Source of the DNA: Lysinibacillus macroides
Lineage (GTDB): Bacteria > Bacillota > Bacilli > Bacillales_A > Planococcaceae
Assembly: GCF_001281525.1 (NCBI RefSeq)
Contig: NZ_LGCI01000010.1
Span: 46,051 to 110,050, forward strand
Direction: 5' to 3'
Length of the DNA: 64,000 bases
Position 1 is the first letter of the stretch, and each line of letters opens with the position of its first letter. A program made the position numbers and the translations under genes. Shown piece after piece: positions 34,389 through 43,536 of this stretch. The notes beneath the pieces were generated by a model that was not told the DNA's origin, ran no database searches, and worked only from the letters and a program-made list of their open reading frames with translations.

Positions 34389-35552
34389 ATGCACAAAAAA
34401 AATATAGTGATTGTTACTTTTATGCTAGCTACTACATTATTGCTAACAGGCTGTTGGGATGTAGCAGAGCCACAGCGAATGTATTATGTACAGGGTGTTG
34501 GTGTTGATTATAAGGATGGTGAATATATCACTTATTTACAAGTCATCAACTTTGCCACTGTTGTAAAAACAGACCAGGCGAATCCAGAGGCTGCCCCTAC
34601 TGAAATTGGTCAAGCAAGAGGGAAAACAATAGAGGAAGCTATCTATAAATTATACCGGTCGATGGATCTGGAAGTATTTTGGGGGCATATGACATTTCTT
34701 CTTTTATCAAAGAAAGCCTTGGAAAATGAGCATGCTATTTCAGTAGTTGATACTTTTTTACGCTTTCGAGAAACTCGGTATCAAATTTGGGTCTATTGTA
34801 CACAAGACCCAATCGAAGACATATTATTAGTGCCGCCATTATTAAAACGCTCACCAACCAGTGCAAAGCTAAGTAACCCTGAAAATATTACAAAACAAGA
34901 TTCATTTGTCGATCCTGTTAATTTAAGACAGCTTGTCATTGGTTTAAACGAGCCGAGCTACGAGGTGAGTATTCCCTATATCACGCTCAATAAAAGCTGG
35001 AAAACAGCGGAAGAACAAACAACAGAAACTAGTTTTGCAGGTGTCGGTATTTTAACGAAAGACAGTTTCAAAGGCTTTATCGAAGGAAAAAGTGCCCGTG
35101 GTATTGAATGGATGAGCGATGAAACACAGCAAGGAGAAATCACAGTCCTACTAGATGATAGCGAACAGGATTATTTAACGGTTGATATAAAAAAATTAAG
35201 TGTGAAGGTAAAGCCCATTGTTCGCAACAAGCAAGCAACATTTGAGGTATTCTTGAAATTCAATGTGATTTTAAATGGCTTTAAAGGCAGGCTCACATCT
35301 GATGAGGTACGAGAAAAAGTGGCAGCAGAAATCAAAAAAGAAATAGTAAATACCTTTGAAGAAGGTCTAAAAATGGACGTGGATGTATTTCGTTTATCTG
35401 AATATCTATACCGCTCCGATGTCAAGGCATGGAAAAGGCTAGAAGAGGATGGCAAAATTCCACTAACAAAAGAGTCTATTAGCAAAATTGATATTCACAT
35501 TAATAAAATAAGCCCTGGCCGAAAATCGTTTGCAGAAACCGTTGAAGAATAA
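34389..35552 (+). CDS. Ger(x)C-family spore germination lipoprotein, orphan
   Basis: The 387-residue protein has a lipoprotein signal with lipobox LLTGC, followed directly by WDVAEPQRMYYVQGVGVDY, the typical start of mature GerXC proteins. The C-terminal domain has the family pattern with a long central beta region. GerXC is the outer lipoprotein subunit of nutrient germinant receptors; here no A or B subunit gene accompanies it, so it may act with subunits encoded elsewhere. AGGGAG precedes ATG 34389. Confidence 0.9.
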   Translation: MHKKNIVIVTFMLATTLLLTGCWDVAEPQRMYYVQGVGVDYKDGEYITYLQVINFATVVKTDQANPEAAPTEIGQARGKTIEEAIYKLYRSMDLEVFWGHMTFLLLSKKALENEHAISVVDTFLRFRETRYQIWVYCTQDPIEDILLVPPLLKRSPTSAKLSNPENITKQDSFVDPVNLRQLVIGLNEPSYEVSIPYITLNKSWKTAEEQTTETSFAGVGILTKDSFKGFIEGKSARGIEWMSDETQQGEITVLLDDSEQDYLTVDIKKLSVKVKPIVRNKQATFEVFLKFNVILNGFKGRLTSDEVREKVAAEIKKEIVNTFEEGLKMDVDVFRLSEYLYRSDVKAWKRLEEDGKIPLTKESISKIDIHINKISPGRKSFAETVEE

Positions 35553-35558
35553 AACTAG

Positions 35559-35591
35559 CGAAAGACCACCCATTCTTGGGGTGGTCTTTCG
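35559..35591. terminator. Terminator between the GerXC and comP-like genes
   Basis: CGAAAGACCACC (35559-35570) pairs perfectly with GGTGGTCTTTCG (35580-35591). It lies just after the rightward germination gene; it could also stop leftward comP-like transcription, which ends about 100 bases to the right. Confidence 0.85.
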
Positions 35592-37508
35592 TTATGGCTA
35601 GCCCTAAAAAATGTACAATGTCTGGCGATTTTGATTGAAGGTGATATAAAATAAAGACCTTCTCACCTATATGCATAGAGACGATGATGGGATTAAGATG
35701 TATAAGCTTGCGGGTGATAACCTTCACTTACGCGAATGTGAATTGTCATCCCTTCTCCAACTTTTGTATCTAATGTGAATTTCCCATTAAACGCCTGAAC
35801 ACGCTCCTGCATACCACGAATACCCATCGAGTCAGCACGTAGAAGATCATCCATATTACAGCCTATGCCATCATCTGTATAGAGAATTTCAAAGCCTTCG
35901 TCTGTGCTAAGCAAATGCACTTCAACGGTATCGGCACAGGCATGTTTGAGGGCATTGTTTAATAGCTCTTGGAACAGGCGATAAATCATTAAATTTAAAC
36001 GCTCATCCTCTAAATATAGACGATCCATCGTATAAATTAACAGAAAATCAGCACGCTTATTAATTTTTTGAACAAGCTTTTCAAGTGCTGCATTTAATCC
36101 CAATGTATCCAATAATGGCGGCTTTAAACTCTCACAATACCCTCTTAAATCATTTAAGGAAATTACCATCTGTTCATGCACCTTCACAAGCTGGGACGTG
36201 ATTGCTTTTGTGTCCTTCGCATGGATCAGCGCATCGACTTCCCTGGCGATATGAAGTTGTTCTTGTAAAATCGTATCATGCAGTTCTTGTGCCAATTGAT
36301 ATTTCTCTTCCTCAAAACGTAGCCATAGTAATTTATTGAGCCAGGATAACTCCTGATTACCAGCTGTTTTCATATGCTTGAGCTGCTGTAAAAGATCCTC
36401 TACCATTTTTGTATTTTCAATAAAATTATTGACGTACAATAGCAATAATTCCAACCAGAGCAATTCCTCATCTTTCAGGTAAATCGATTGACGATGATCA
36501 ATGACAAGAATTCGTTTAGAATGGGCATCTTGGTGAATAAAGGCTAAGTAAAAATAGTCTGTTTTTTGGATGTCGCCTAAGTTTAATCGTTCCAACAGGG
36601 CTTCATCAATGTACTGCATATATGTTTGGGATTGATCGGTTAAGGTAACGCGGTGGGTGTGAAAATCGTAGGTCAGAATAGAAACATTTTCAACCTCAAG
36701 CTGTAGCACCACTTCCTGCACAAATCGCGCCAACAAATCTTCAATTTTGACCACTCTACCAATACTATCAATAGTGGTATACAGATGATGAATATAATCA
36801 CCTTTGGTAGAGAAAAGAATCTTGCGCTTCCCATAATCAATGCGTTCCTTTATGTAAAACAGCGCCATTAATGAAAGAAACGAAAAAAAGAAAATCTCTG
36901 TTAGGCGAGCCATTGGTAAATCCGTTAAAAAGTAGAGTCCTAGTAATAGCCAAAGGGCAAAGACAAAGGAAAAATTAAAATAATAGCGCAGCCTCGAAAT
37001 ATAATATTCCATATCAAAGATACGCTCAGTAAGCTGTGTGAAAATAAAGCTAAATGGTATAAGCATTAAGAATAATGAACATATATCGGCTGATAGTAAT
37101 TGCTTATTAAATAAAATTTGTGGTAAAGCATAAAGAAATAAAAAGGGTAAAAATGGAATAATAATACTACTTATTAATATTTTTAATTGCGGAGTTTTAT
37201 ATTTGAAATATCCTACTATTATTATTCCTAAAATGACTAACAATAAAAAGAAAAATAGTCCTAAAATAATGTATGAACTTTGAAAATGAATAGAAGGATT
37301 TAAAATGCCAAAAATACTAAGTAATACACCTATTATAGGAAAAATGTAGAATATATTAACTCTTCTAATAAATAACCATTTTAAATTCATATTTAAACTT
37401 ATAAATTCAAAATATATCGGTACTGTCAATATTTTTGTGTAAATGACGATTCACCCGTTCAAGGGAACTCATCACCTGTGTATTCAATTGTACTTGTTCG
37501 AAGTGTTG

Positions 37509-37554
37509 ATTTGAGTGTGTAGGAAAGGGCTAGCCCTTTCCTACACACTCAAAT
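37509..37554. terminator. 46-bp perfect palindrome in IS256-family copy 2
   Basis: Identical to the palindrome at 3793-3838 in copy 1: 23-base arms without spacer, centred on GGGCT/AGCCC, located after the transposase stop. It would form a strong block for transcription leaving the element towards the 3' part of the comP-like gene. Confidence 0.7.
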
Positions 37555-37575
37555 TTCGCGCTGGCGCGTCCCGGT

Positions 37576-38772
37576 CTAGTTTGCCGGTTCGTGCAGCTGC
37601 TCAAACATTTCTTCTAGCTTTGCACGGGCCTGATTGAAGCCGATGTGGCAGCGTGTGGCGAAACGTTGATTATAGTCTTCGAACTGCGTCACTAAAAAGC
37701 GCTCCAACGATTCTTCGTTCGGGAACTGTTCCTTGCGCTTTGTATATTTTTTGATTTGCTTATTGAACGACTCGATTAAATTCGTCGAGTAGATGCTTCG
37801 CCAAATCGCCTTGGGAAAGCCGTAAAACGTCAGTAAATACGGGTTTTCGAGTAAGCCTTGTGCGACTTTTTTATACGATTTGCCCCATTTTTCGCAGAAC
37901 GTCTCGAGCGCTTTTTTCGCTGCTTCAGCGTTCTTTGCCTGGTGAATCGTTTTAAAATCCTCGCACACTTCCTTGCGATCTTCTACTCGGACTTTATGCA
38001 TGATATTGCGTGCCACATGGACAAGGCACACCTGATATTTTGCCTTTGGAAACACATTAAACACAGCGTCTGCCATGCCTTTTAAGCCGTCTGATACGAA
38101 TAAAAGTACGTCTTCTACACCACGGTCTTTGAGCTCTTGTAGTAGCTCCTGCCAGTTGTAGGCCGATTCTGTTGGGGCAATCGTATAGCCAAGCACTTCT
38201 TTAGAGCCGTCTTCACGAATACCAACTGCAATATAGACGGCCTCTTTTGACACCGTATCACGACGCACGGCAATATACGTCGCGTCTAAATACACGCATA
38301 CGTAACGATTGTGCAAAGGACGGTTATTAAAGGCTTCTACCGTTTCTGAAACAGCCTTTGTCATATTCGAAATCGTTTGCGGCGTATAGTGATGCCCATA
38401 CATTTTCTCAATTAATTGCGCAATTTCCGCCATCGTAATGCCTTTTTTGAACAAGTGAATGACCGTTTCTTCCAGCGTATCGTTCGAGCGCTTATATGGT
38501 ACCACTGTCTGTTGTTTAAACTCACCGTTGCGATCCCGCGGGATTTGAAGCGTTAAATCGCCGTACTCCGTGTGAAGTGTACGCGAATAAGACCCATTGC
38601 GAGAATTGCCTGAGTTGAACCCGATACGATCGTATTTTTCGTAATCCAAAAATTCCGTCAGCTCTGTCGCCAGTAGCGAGTTGATCGCCATTTCCAAGTG
38701 CGAACGAAAAACCTCGGTAATATCTTGTTTTTTGACTAGTGCATCGACAATTTCTGTTGTAAACTGATTCAT
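37576..38772 (-). CDS. IS256-family (mutator-type) transposase, copy 2
   Basis: The 398-residue protein is identical to the product of the gene at 2575-3771, including D163, D228 and E334. It reads in the same direction as the comP-like gene that it interrupts. Confidence 0.97.
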   Translation of the reverse strand: MNQFTTEIVDALVKKQDITEVFRSHLEMAINSLLATELTEFLDYEKYDRIGFNSGNSRNGSYSRTLHTEYGDLTLQIPRDRNGEFKQQTVVPYKRSNDTLEETVIHLFKKGITMAEIAQLIEKMYGHHYTPQTISNMTKAVSETVEAFNNRPLHNRYVCVYLDATYIAVRRDTVSKEAVYIAVGIREDGSKEVLGYTIAPTESAYNWQELLQELKDRGVEDVLLFVSDGLKGMADAVFNVFPKAKYQVCLVHVARNIMHKVRVEDRKEVCEDFKTIHQAKNAEAAKKALETFCEKWGKSYKKVAQGLLENPYLLTFYGFPKAIWRSIYSTNLIESFNKQIKKYTKRKEQFPNEESLERFLVTQFEDYNQRFATRCHIGFNQARAKLEEMFEQLHEPAN

Positions 38773-39461
38773 AGGGAAGACCTCTTTTCTAGGATTGGTT
38801 GTGGTGACTTAATTCTACCAAGAAAGGGTCTTCCTTTTTCTATGGAATTTTCTATTTACACAAAATATTTTATACTCTCAATATATCTTCAAAAAGTGTA
38901 TTAATATTGCTAAACAAAGTAACATACTACTTCGATTAATTATAATTCCTACAACATTTAATCGACTAGCCGCTCCACTGCTAACATAAGCTAAAGAAAT
39001 TGTTAGAATGAAAAGAATTAACAGATTTATAAGAATCGTATTTTTTTGTTTATAATATAAATATAAAGTGATAGACAATGTAAGGAGAAAATAACAAAAA
39101 GGAACTACTAAAACATAATAAAATTGCTGAGGTATATCGAATAGGCTTACTTTTAAAGTAATAATATCTCCATCAGGTTTTTTGATAGCTAGTTCTCTGG
39201 CAGTCCGAATTACAGGTTCGTACTTTAAATCATCGATATAATCTACTTTTACTCCATTTACTTCTAAAATAATGTCACCTGTTTTAATGTGATGTTTCTC
39301 AGCCCATCCCTTGTAATATGGCTCAGTTAAAATCCATTGCCCATCTTTTTTTTGTACCTTCATACTTAAAACAGGCTCACTATATGTAACATTTAGTAAA
39401 TATATGCCTAGTACTAAATATAGACTTATAGCAAGCCAAAACCATTGTTTATTATTTGAAT

Positions 39462-39620
39462 TTAATACCAAATCGTACTTTCTAAGCCTCCATCTTCATT
39501 AAACGAATCCACAATCGCTTTTTGCTCTAGTTCTGTCATACCGATTAGAGAAGCTTTTTTTTCTTTTAACAATGTCACTAATGATGGATTTTGCTCTAAA
39601 TATTGAATCATGTTAATCAT
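39462..39620 (-). CDS. comX: ComX-like pheromone precursor
   Basis: A 52-residue frame starting MINMIQYLEQNPSLVTLLK and ending STIWY. It shares with Bacillus ComX the short length, the central pattern K-x-A-x-LIG followed by an E..I helix, the position immediately before a comP-type gene and overlap with its start, and a tryptophan very near the C-terminus. In ComX the C-terminal peptide containing this Trp is isoprenylated by ComQ and released as the quorum-sensing pheromone. GGGGAG precedes ATG 39620. A promoter is visible at 39727-39754. The exact processing site is not predictable. No comQ was found directly upstream. Confidence 0.85.
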   Translation of the reverse strand: MINMIQYLEQNPSLVTLLKEKKASLIGMTELEQKAIVDSFNEDGGLESTIWY

Positions 39621-39726
39621 AAAATCTCCCCATTTCCCTAGTTTTTATTTTAGTTATAGTTACATCTATATAGCTACTAAATCTCTATAATGAAGGAATT
39701 ATTAACCATATTGCAACTATGCCTTT

Positions 39727-39754
39727 ATTATACTATCGCCTTCCAATAATTCAA
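39727..39754 (-). promoter_or_regulatory. Putative sigma-A promoter of comX-comP
   Basis: On the minus strand TTGAAT (39754-39749) and TATAAT (39732-39727) are separated by 16 bases. The predicted transcript would start about 100 bases upstream of the comX-like ATG. Its presence means comX and comP need not be co-transcribed with a comQ gene. Confidence 0.6.
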
Positions 39755-39999
39755 CTGCATTTTCTAAAAAATTCAAAAAAGTCTTAGAAAATGTCCTATT
39801 TCTTCTTGTTTATTCGATCGTTATCTATCATCAATTTACAAAAATACCTAAATTGTCTTATTTTCCTTCCATAAACGTTTTAAAGGTATTTGGTAAAATG
39901 ATAGGCTTATTACCTGCTCACTCGATTTCTATAACAGGAACAATCTTTATCATAATACCAAAACCCTTTTCAATGCTTGTACTTAAAATATCCTACCTT

Positions 40000-40154
40000 T
40001 TACTTTACCTCCATTTCTTGAATACGGGCAATTGCATGCTGTGCTTTTTCTTGTTGTGCCTTGTCATATGTGCTAAAGCAACCTACGATCATCTCATGAA
40101 ACGGATGTCCACTTACTAATGCATAAACGATATAGACTTTGTTACTTTTTTCAT
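40000..40154 (-). pseudogene. Small ORF with an A-tract frameshift near its start
   Basis: ATG 40154 lies after GGAGGTG, but its frame stops after 12 codons. The +1 frame from the run of six A after the ATG reads on as SNKVYIVYALVSGHPFHEMI and further to a stop at 40002-40000, about 50 residues in all, ending RIQEMEVK. A seventh A would give one continuous protein. This could be a sequencing slip, a disrupted gene, or slippage expression. The pattern KVYIVY...GCFSTYDKAQ resembles small phage-type or Bacillus proteins of unknown function. Confidence 0.4.
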
Positions 40155-40185
40155 TCTCTTTACACCTCCCTTCAACCTCCTATAT

Positions 40186-40212
40186 AAAAAAGCCACATCC
40201 ATTCGATGTGAC
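40186..40212 (-). terminator. Weak minus-strand terminator
   Basis: CACATC (40194-40199) and GATGTG (40205-40210) pair with a 5-base loop; on the minus strand a run of six T follows. It may end an unidentified leftward transcript from 40220-40500, where I see no convincing gene. Confidence 0.45.
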
Positions 40213-40469
40213 CTGTTAACGTTTATTGATCCACCTACAAGCCCTCTTCGCATAGTACCTCTTACTCCCTCAAGTGCCCTATTTTCTGTCTTACCACAGC
40301 CACTATAGGTAGAACGCCATTTGGCCAATTAATCAAGTTAATCGTTGATAGTTCTATTGACTGCTATTCATAAATACTTTTCATTTGATTAAAATCCATA
40401 AAATAGTATATTTTCAATAATATATCTATTCAATCCTTTTTTCAAAAAAATTGACCATTAACATAAAAA

Positions 40470-40508
40470 ATAAAGCAAGGGCTTTTCTTCCTAACCCCTG
40501 CTTTATTT
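40470..40508. terminator. Terminator of the PD-(D/E)XK gene
   Basis: AAATAAAGCA-AGGG pairs with CCCC-TGCTTTATTT across a short loop. On the minus strand T-rich sequence follows directly. The stem includes the stop codon of the nuclease gene. Confidence 0.7.
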
Positions 40509-41442
40509 ATGACTGCCTACATAATTCTCTAAAATTACAGCTACGACATTGCCATTGTTCATTTGTTGGCTCAAAGTCCTCCAGGTCTACAGGCTCATTG
40601 GCAAAAATATCGGCTTGGTATTTTTTCATTTCCAACACACTGCACTGAAACGTGTGCAAAATATTCGCCATATCAAAATCTGTAAATTGATATTTTTTAC
40701 GGTTACCTGTTAGCAAATATTCATTATAAGCCTCAATTTGCGCTAGTGATACACGATATTTTTGCTGCACATAGTAAGCATACAGCGCTAATTGCTGGCG
40801 GTCATCGTCCGATTCTCCACCTGTTTTCCAGTCGATAATGACCCATTTATCCGTTTGCTCATTATAATAATGGAAATCCATGACAACGAATACTTGAATA
40901 CCATCCATTTTCATTGAGCGAAACTGCTCAGGCTCGCCAATACGTAAGGAGCCTTTACGTGCGGTAATTTCTTGGAACGTTTCACTTCTTAAAAAATGAT
41001 TAAACACAAGCTGTAGACGCTCTTTATAGTCTTGAATAACAGCAGGCTGGAGCTTACCATAATAGTAAATTTCCTGCATCATATAATATTTCGTTGGCTT
41101 TTGTCGCCATTGCTCTGTATAACGTGTTGAGTCAATAAATGCTGCATTTAGCTGTCCACGCGCATATTGAACTAGCTCCTCTACCGTAGGAACTGTGCCT
41201 GTCTGTAAGTAATCATTAATCGCCTGCTCAATAAAACGATGGACAATTTGCCCAAATAAAATCGGCATTGGCTGGAGCTTTTTTAAACGATAGACATGTT
41301 GATAAAATGGCTCAACATTGTAGCGAAGCCAGCCATTATGTGAAAAATAGTATTCATAGCCATATTTGCGCGCACAGCCTGTCAATGTTTTATGGCGTGA
41401 TAGCGACCATGAAAAGGTTGGATATGGTGTTACCTCAAACAT
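40507..41442 (-). CDS. PD-(D/E)XK nuclease family protein with a probable iron-sulfur cluster
   Basis: The 311-residue RecB-like nuclease has the N-terminal WSLSRHKTLTGCARKYGYEY and GQIVHRFIEQA, the catalytic VVMDFHYY and IIDWKTGG motifs, and C-terminal CRSCNFRELC. One N-terminal and three C-terminal cysteines are the arrangement of AddB/Cas4-type 4Fe-4S nucleases. It probably processes DNA ends; its partner is unknown. ATG 41442 lies eight bases after GGGAGGTG and overlaps the preceding TetR gene, so the two are coupled. Confidence 0.85.
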   Translation of the reverse strand: MFEVTPYPTFSWSLSRHKTLTGCARKYGYEYYFSHNGWLRYNVEPFYQHVYRLKKLQPMPILFGQIVHRFIEQAINDYLQTGTVPTVEELVQYARGQLNAAFIDSTRYTEQWRQKPTKYYMMQEIYYYGKLQPAVIQDYKERLQLVFNHFLRSETFQEITARKGSLRIGEPEQFRSMKMDGIQVFVVMDFHYYNEQTDKWVIIDWKTGGESDDDRQQLALYAYYVQQKYRVSLAQIEAYNEYLLTGNRKKYQFTDFDMANILHTFQCSVLEMKKYQADIFANEPVDLEDFEPTNEQWQCRSCNFRELCRQS

Positions 41443-42019
41443 CCCCATCACCTCCCACATATGAAAGTTCAACCCCAGTAAAAATAAACGGAATTGCCTT
41501 TTTAATAAACACTTCAGGCGATAAATGCATACTATTTTTTCGCCATTCTACTGATGCACCGTATATCCCCCAGCTTAGCATAGTTGTCGTTCTTTTAACG
41601 ATGTCATCATCTTTTTCTGCGTGCTTTGCAGCTAACAGCTTATTAAAAATAACGTCCAGCTGATCTCTAATGATACGGGCAATCGTATCTTCATAGCCAC
41701 GATGACAGCGTGACGATAGGGAGCGCTGAAAGTTTGTAATCGCTGTAAAAATACTGACGACTGTTTCTTCATTGAATGTATTTTCAGCCAAAATACGGTG
41801 ATCTAAATTGATTAAAAACACTTCTGATAGCACTTTTTCTAATAAATCATAAATATCTTCAAAATGTGCATAAAAGGTTGCACGATTCACCATAGCCTCT
41901 GTTGTAATATCTTTAACCGTTATATCTTTAAATTCCTTTTTAGTGGAAAGCTCAATAAATGCATCCATAATAGATTTTCTTGTACGCAACACACGAGGAT
42001 CGATTTTTTCTTGCGTCAT
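41435..42019 (-). CDS. TetR/AcrR-family transcriptional regulator
   Basis: The 194-residue regulator has an N-terminal helix-turn-helix (DITVKDITTEAMVNRATFYA). Divergent from the DsbA-like gene at 42163 and translationally coupled to the nuclease gene that follows. ATG 42019 is favoured over ATG 42022 because of spacing to AGGAGGGG. Target unknown; the divergent DsbA-like gene is the obvious candidate. Confidence 0.88.
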   Translation of the reverse strand: MTQEKIDPRVLRTRKSIMDAFIELSTKKEFKDITVKDITTEAMVNRATFYAHFEDIYDLLEKVLSEVFLINLDHRILAENTFNEETVVSIFTAITNFQRSLSSRCHRGYEDTIARIIRDQLDVIFNKLLAAKHAEKDDDIVKRTTTMLSWGIYGASVEWRKNSMHLSPEVFIKKAIPFIFTGVELSYVGGDGDV

Positions 42020-42162
42020 CATGCCCCTCCTACTTTTTCAACAATTTTGCCAATCTGTTGGGTAAACAACATATCTCATCATCTATTGGTATTTTTTTAT
42101 TTTTATTATTACTACAATAAAGCTAGAAAGCAAATAGAATACGCTAATGAGGAGGCACTTCC

Positions 42163-43083
42163 ATGACTAATAAAAATATGATGTGTGATTTACAAACAGG
42201 TATATGTGGTGTTACTGGCGAGGATGACATCGAAATGGTTGATTTCAGCCAACCAGCCAAAACAGCAAATGTCTATTATGTTACAGACCCTATTTGCTCA
42301 CATTGCTGGGCATTGGAGCCAGTTTTGCGCCGCTTCCAAGCGCAATATGGGCACTATTTCAATTTCCATACGGTGCTAGGTGGATTATTAGAAAAATGGC
42401 ATGATGGGCCCATCGATCCTGCGAATGGTATTTACAAGCCAGCAGATGTTGCCCCACACTGGCGAGAGGTTGGACAGCATTCACGTATGCCTATTGACGG
42501 CTCTGTGATGATTGATAACCCTGTACAATCTTCTTTTCCAGCATCCCGTGTCTTAAAAATTATTGATAACAATTATGGGGCTGACAAAGCCTATCAATAT
42601 TTACGTCGCACAAGAGAGGAGCTTTTTCTGTTTAATCAAAATGTTTCTGCCTTAGCTGTATTAGCAAATATCATTGATGCAATGGGGCTTGATGGCAAAG
42701 CTATTGTAGAAGAAGCGGAAAGCCTAATTGGCCATGAAATGTTAAACGAGGACTTTGTACTTGCAGGCAAGCTTGGCGCAAGAGGCTTCCCTACCATCAT
42801 TATGATTAACGAAGAAAATAAAGGCGTGAAAATTGTTGGCAGTCGCCCGCTCGATATGTATGTACAAGGATTACAGCAAGTGCTTGGCAAAGAGCTACAG
42901 CCACAAGAGCCACCTTCCCTTGCCAATCTACTGACAAAAGAAGAGCTGCTTTTCTCAAAAGAAATCGAGGAAATGTATGAGCTCGACCAAGCTGCTGTGA
43001 CAAGCTTTGTCAAAGATAACCTTGCAGCAGATGCTTATGCATTCAAAGAAATTCTTGGTGAACATTATATTACAAAAAAATAA
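42163..43083 (+). CDS. DsbA-family thioredoxin-like protein (SpxH/YjbH-like)
   Basis: The 306-residue protein has the redox motif CSHCW in YYVTDPICSHCWALEP (about residues 42-48), the cis-Pro loop ARGFPTI and a long helical insertion. The DPxCxxCW-SLEP layout is shared with SpxH (YjbH), the adaptor that presents Spx to ClpXP, but similarity elsewhere is moderate, so a general dithiol oxidoreductase is equally possible. An additional CDLQTGIC stretch stands at the N-terminus. GAGGAGG precedes the ATG. Confidence 0.82.
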   Translation: MTNKNMMCDLQTGICGVTGEDDIEMVDFSQPAKTANVYYVTDPICSHCWALEPVLRRFQAQYGHYFNFHTVLGGLLEKWHDGPIDPANGIYKPADVAPHWREVGQHSRMPIDGSVMIDNPVQSSFPASRVLKIIDNNYGADKAYQYLRRTREELFLFNQNVSALAVLANIIDAMGLDGKAIVEEAESLIGHEMLNEDFVLAGKLGARGFPTIIMINEENKGVKIVGSRPLDMYVQGLQQVLGKELQPQEPPSLANLLTKEELLFSKEIEEMYELDQAAVTSFVKDNLAADAYAFKEILGEHYITKK

Positions 43084-43092
43084 TGGCACAGT

Positions 43093-43130
43093 AAGCTGGC
43101 TTCCTCAATTGTAGTGAAGCCAGCTTTTAT
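43093..43130. terminator. Convergent terminator
   Basis: AAGCTGGCTTC (43093-43103) pairs perfectly with GAAGCCAGCTT (43116-43126), followed by TTTAT. It serves the DsbA-like gene and overlaps the end of the disrupted TSUP gene on the other strand. Confidence 0.85.
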
Positions 43131-43518
43131 AATTGATGGATAAAGTCATAGACAAGCTGCACGATGAGTACAACTGTCACAATGCGTAGTAACAGCTTCA
43201 CTTGATTAGCTTTTACCTTTCTTGCTAAGACAATGCCAATTTGTGCGCCAATCACCGAGCCAAGCATTAAAGTAAGTGTGAGCGACCATTCAATTTTGCC
43301 AGTTGCAATATAAGTAATGGCTGCACCTGCGCACATCGCAAAGACACCGATACGTGATAGTCCTACTGCTTTTATATAGGCAATCTTTTCATATGCGTAT
43401 GTATAAAGTGCCAACGTGGTACTGCCAGGGCCAAACATCCCGTCATAAATCCCTACGCCAAGCAAAATTGAGCCATTTTTCCGATTCATCACAAAGCGCT
43501 CTTGATTCCCAAAATCCG

Positions 43519-43529
43519 CCCCCCCCCCC
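43519..43529. repeat. Homopolymer of eleven C (eleven G in the TSUP coding strand)
   Basis: The run lies inside the reconstructed TSUP frame, encoding glycines between the two halves of the protein, and touches the target duplication of the IS. Length as given keeps the frame. Such runs are prone to slippage and to sequencing error. Confidence 0.9.
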
Positions 43530-43536
43530 ATAAAGG

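Larger units (their letters stand above)
37419..38879 (-). mobile_element. IS256-family insertion sequence, copy 2
   Basis: A 1461-bp copy of the element at 2468-3928 in inverted orientation: same length, same ends, identical transposase protein. It is flanked by the perfect 8-bp duplication AATATATC (37411-37418 and 38880-38887), which shows direct transposition into the comP-like gene. Confidence 0.97.
35693..39471 (-). pseudogene. comP: ComP-like sensor histidine kinase split by an IS256-family element
   Basis: The 5' part (39471-38880, TTG start) encodes an N-terminal membrane helix, a PDZ-like extracytoplasmic loop (IKTGDIILEVNG) and further helices, as in ComP. The IS occupies 37419-38879 with AATATATC duplicated at 37411-37418 and 38880-38887. 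Joining 38880 to 37410 restores one frame (LKIY then FEFISLN) of 769 residues, the length of Bacillus subtilis ComP. The 3' part has more helices, a HisKA_3 site (QELHDTILQEQL) and an ATPase domain (NNALKH, DDGIGCN). At present the upstream reading stops inside the element, so the kinase domain is cut off from its sensor. The start overlaps the comX-like stop. Confidence 0.9.

Noticed and set aside
37858..38085. Open frame opposite the IS256-family transposase, also at 3262-3489
   Set aside because: Identical in both copies only because the element is repeated; antisense to a clear transposase, no ribosome binding site.
39853..40119. 88-codon plus-strand frame, hydrophobic, considered as a gene or decayed comQ
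   Set aside because: No ribosome binding site, composition typical of AT-rich intergenic DNA, and no isoprenyl-transferase motif on either strand.
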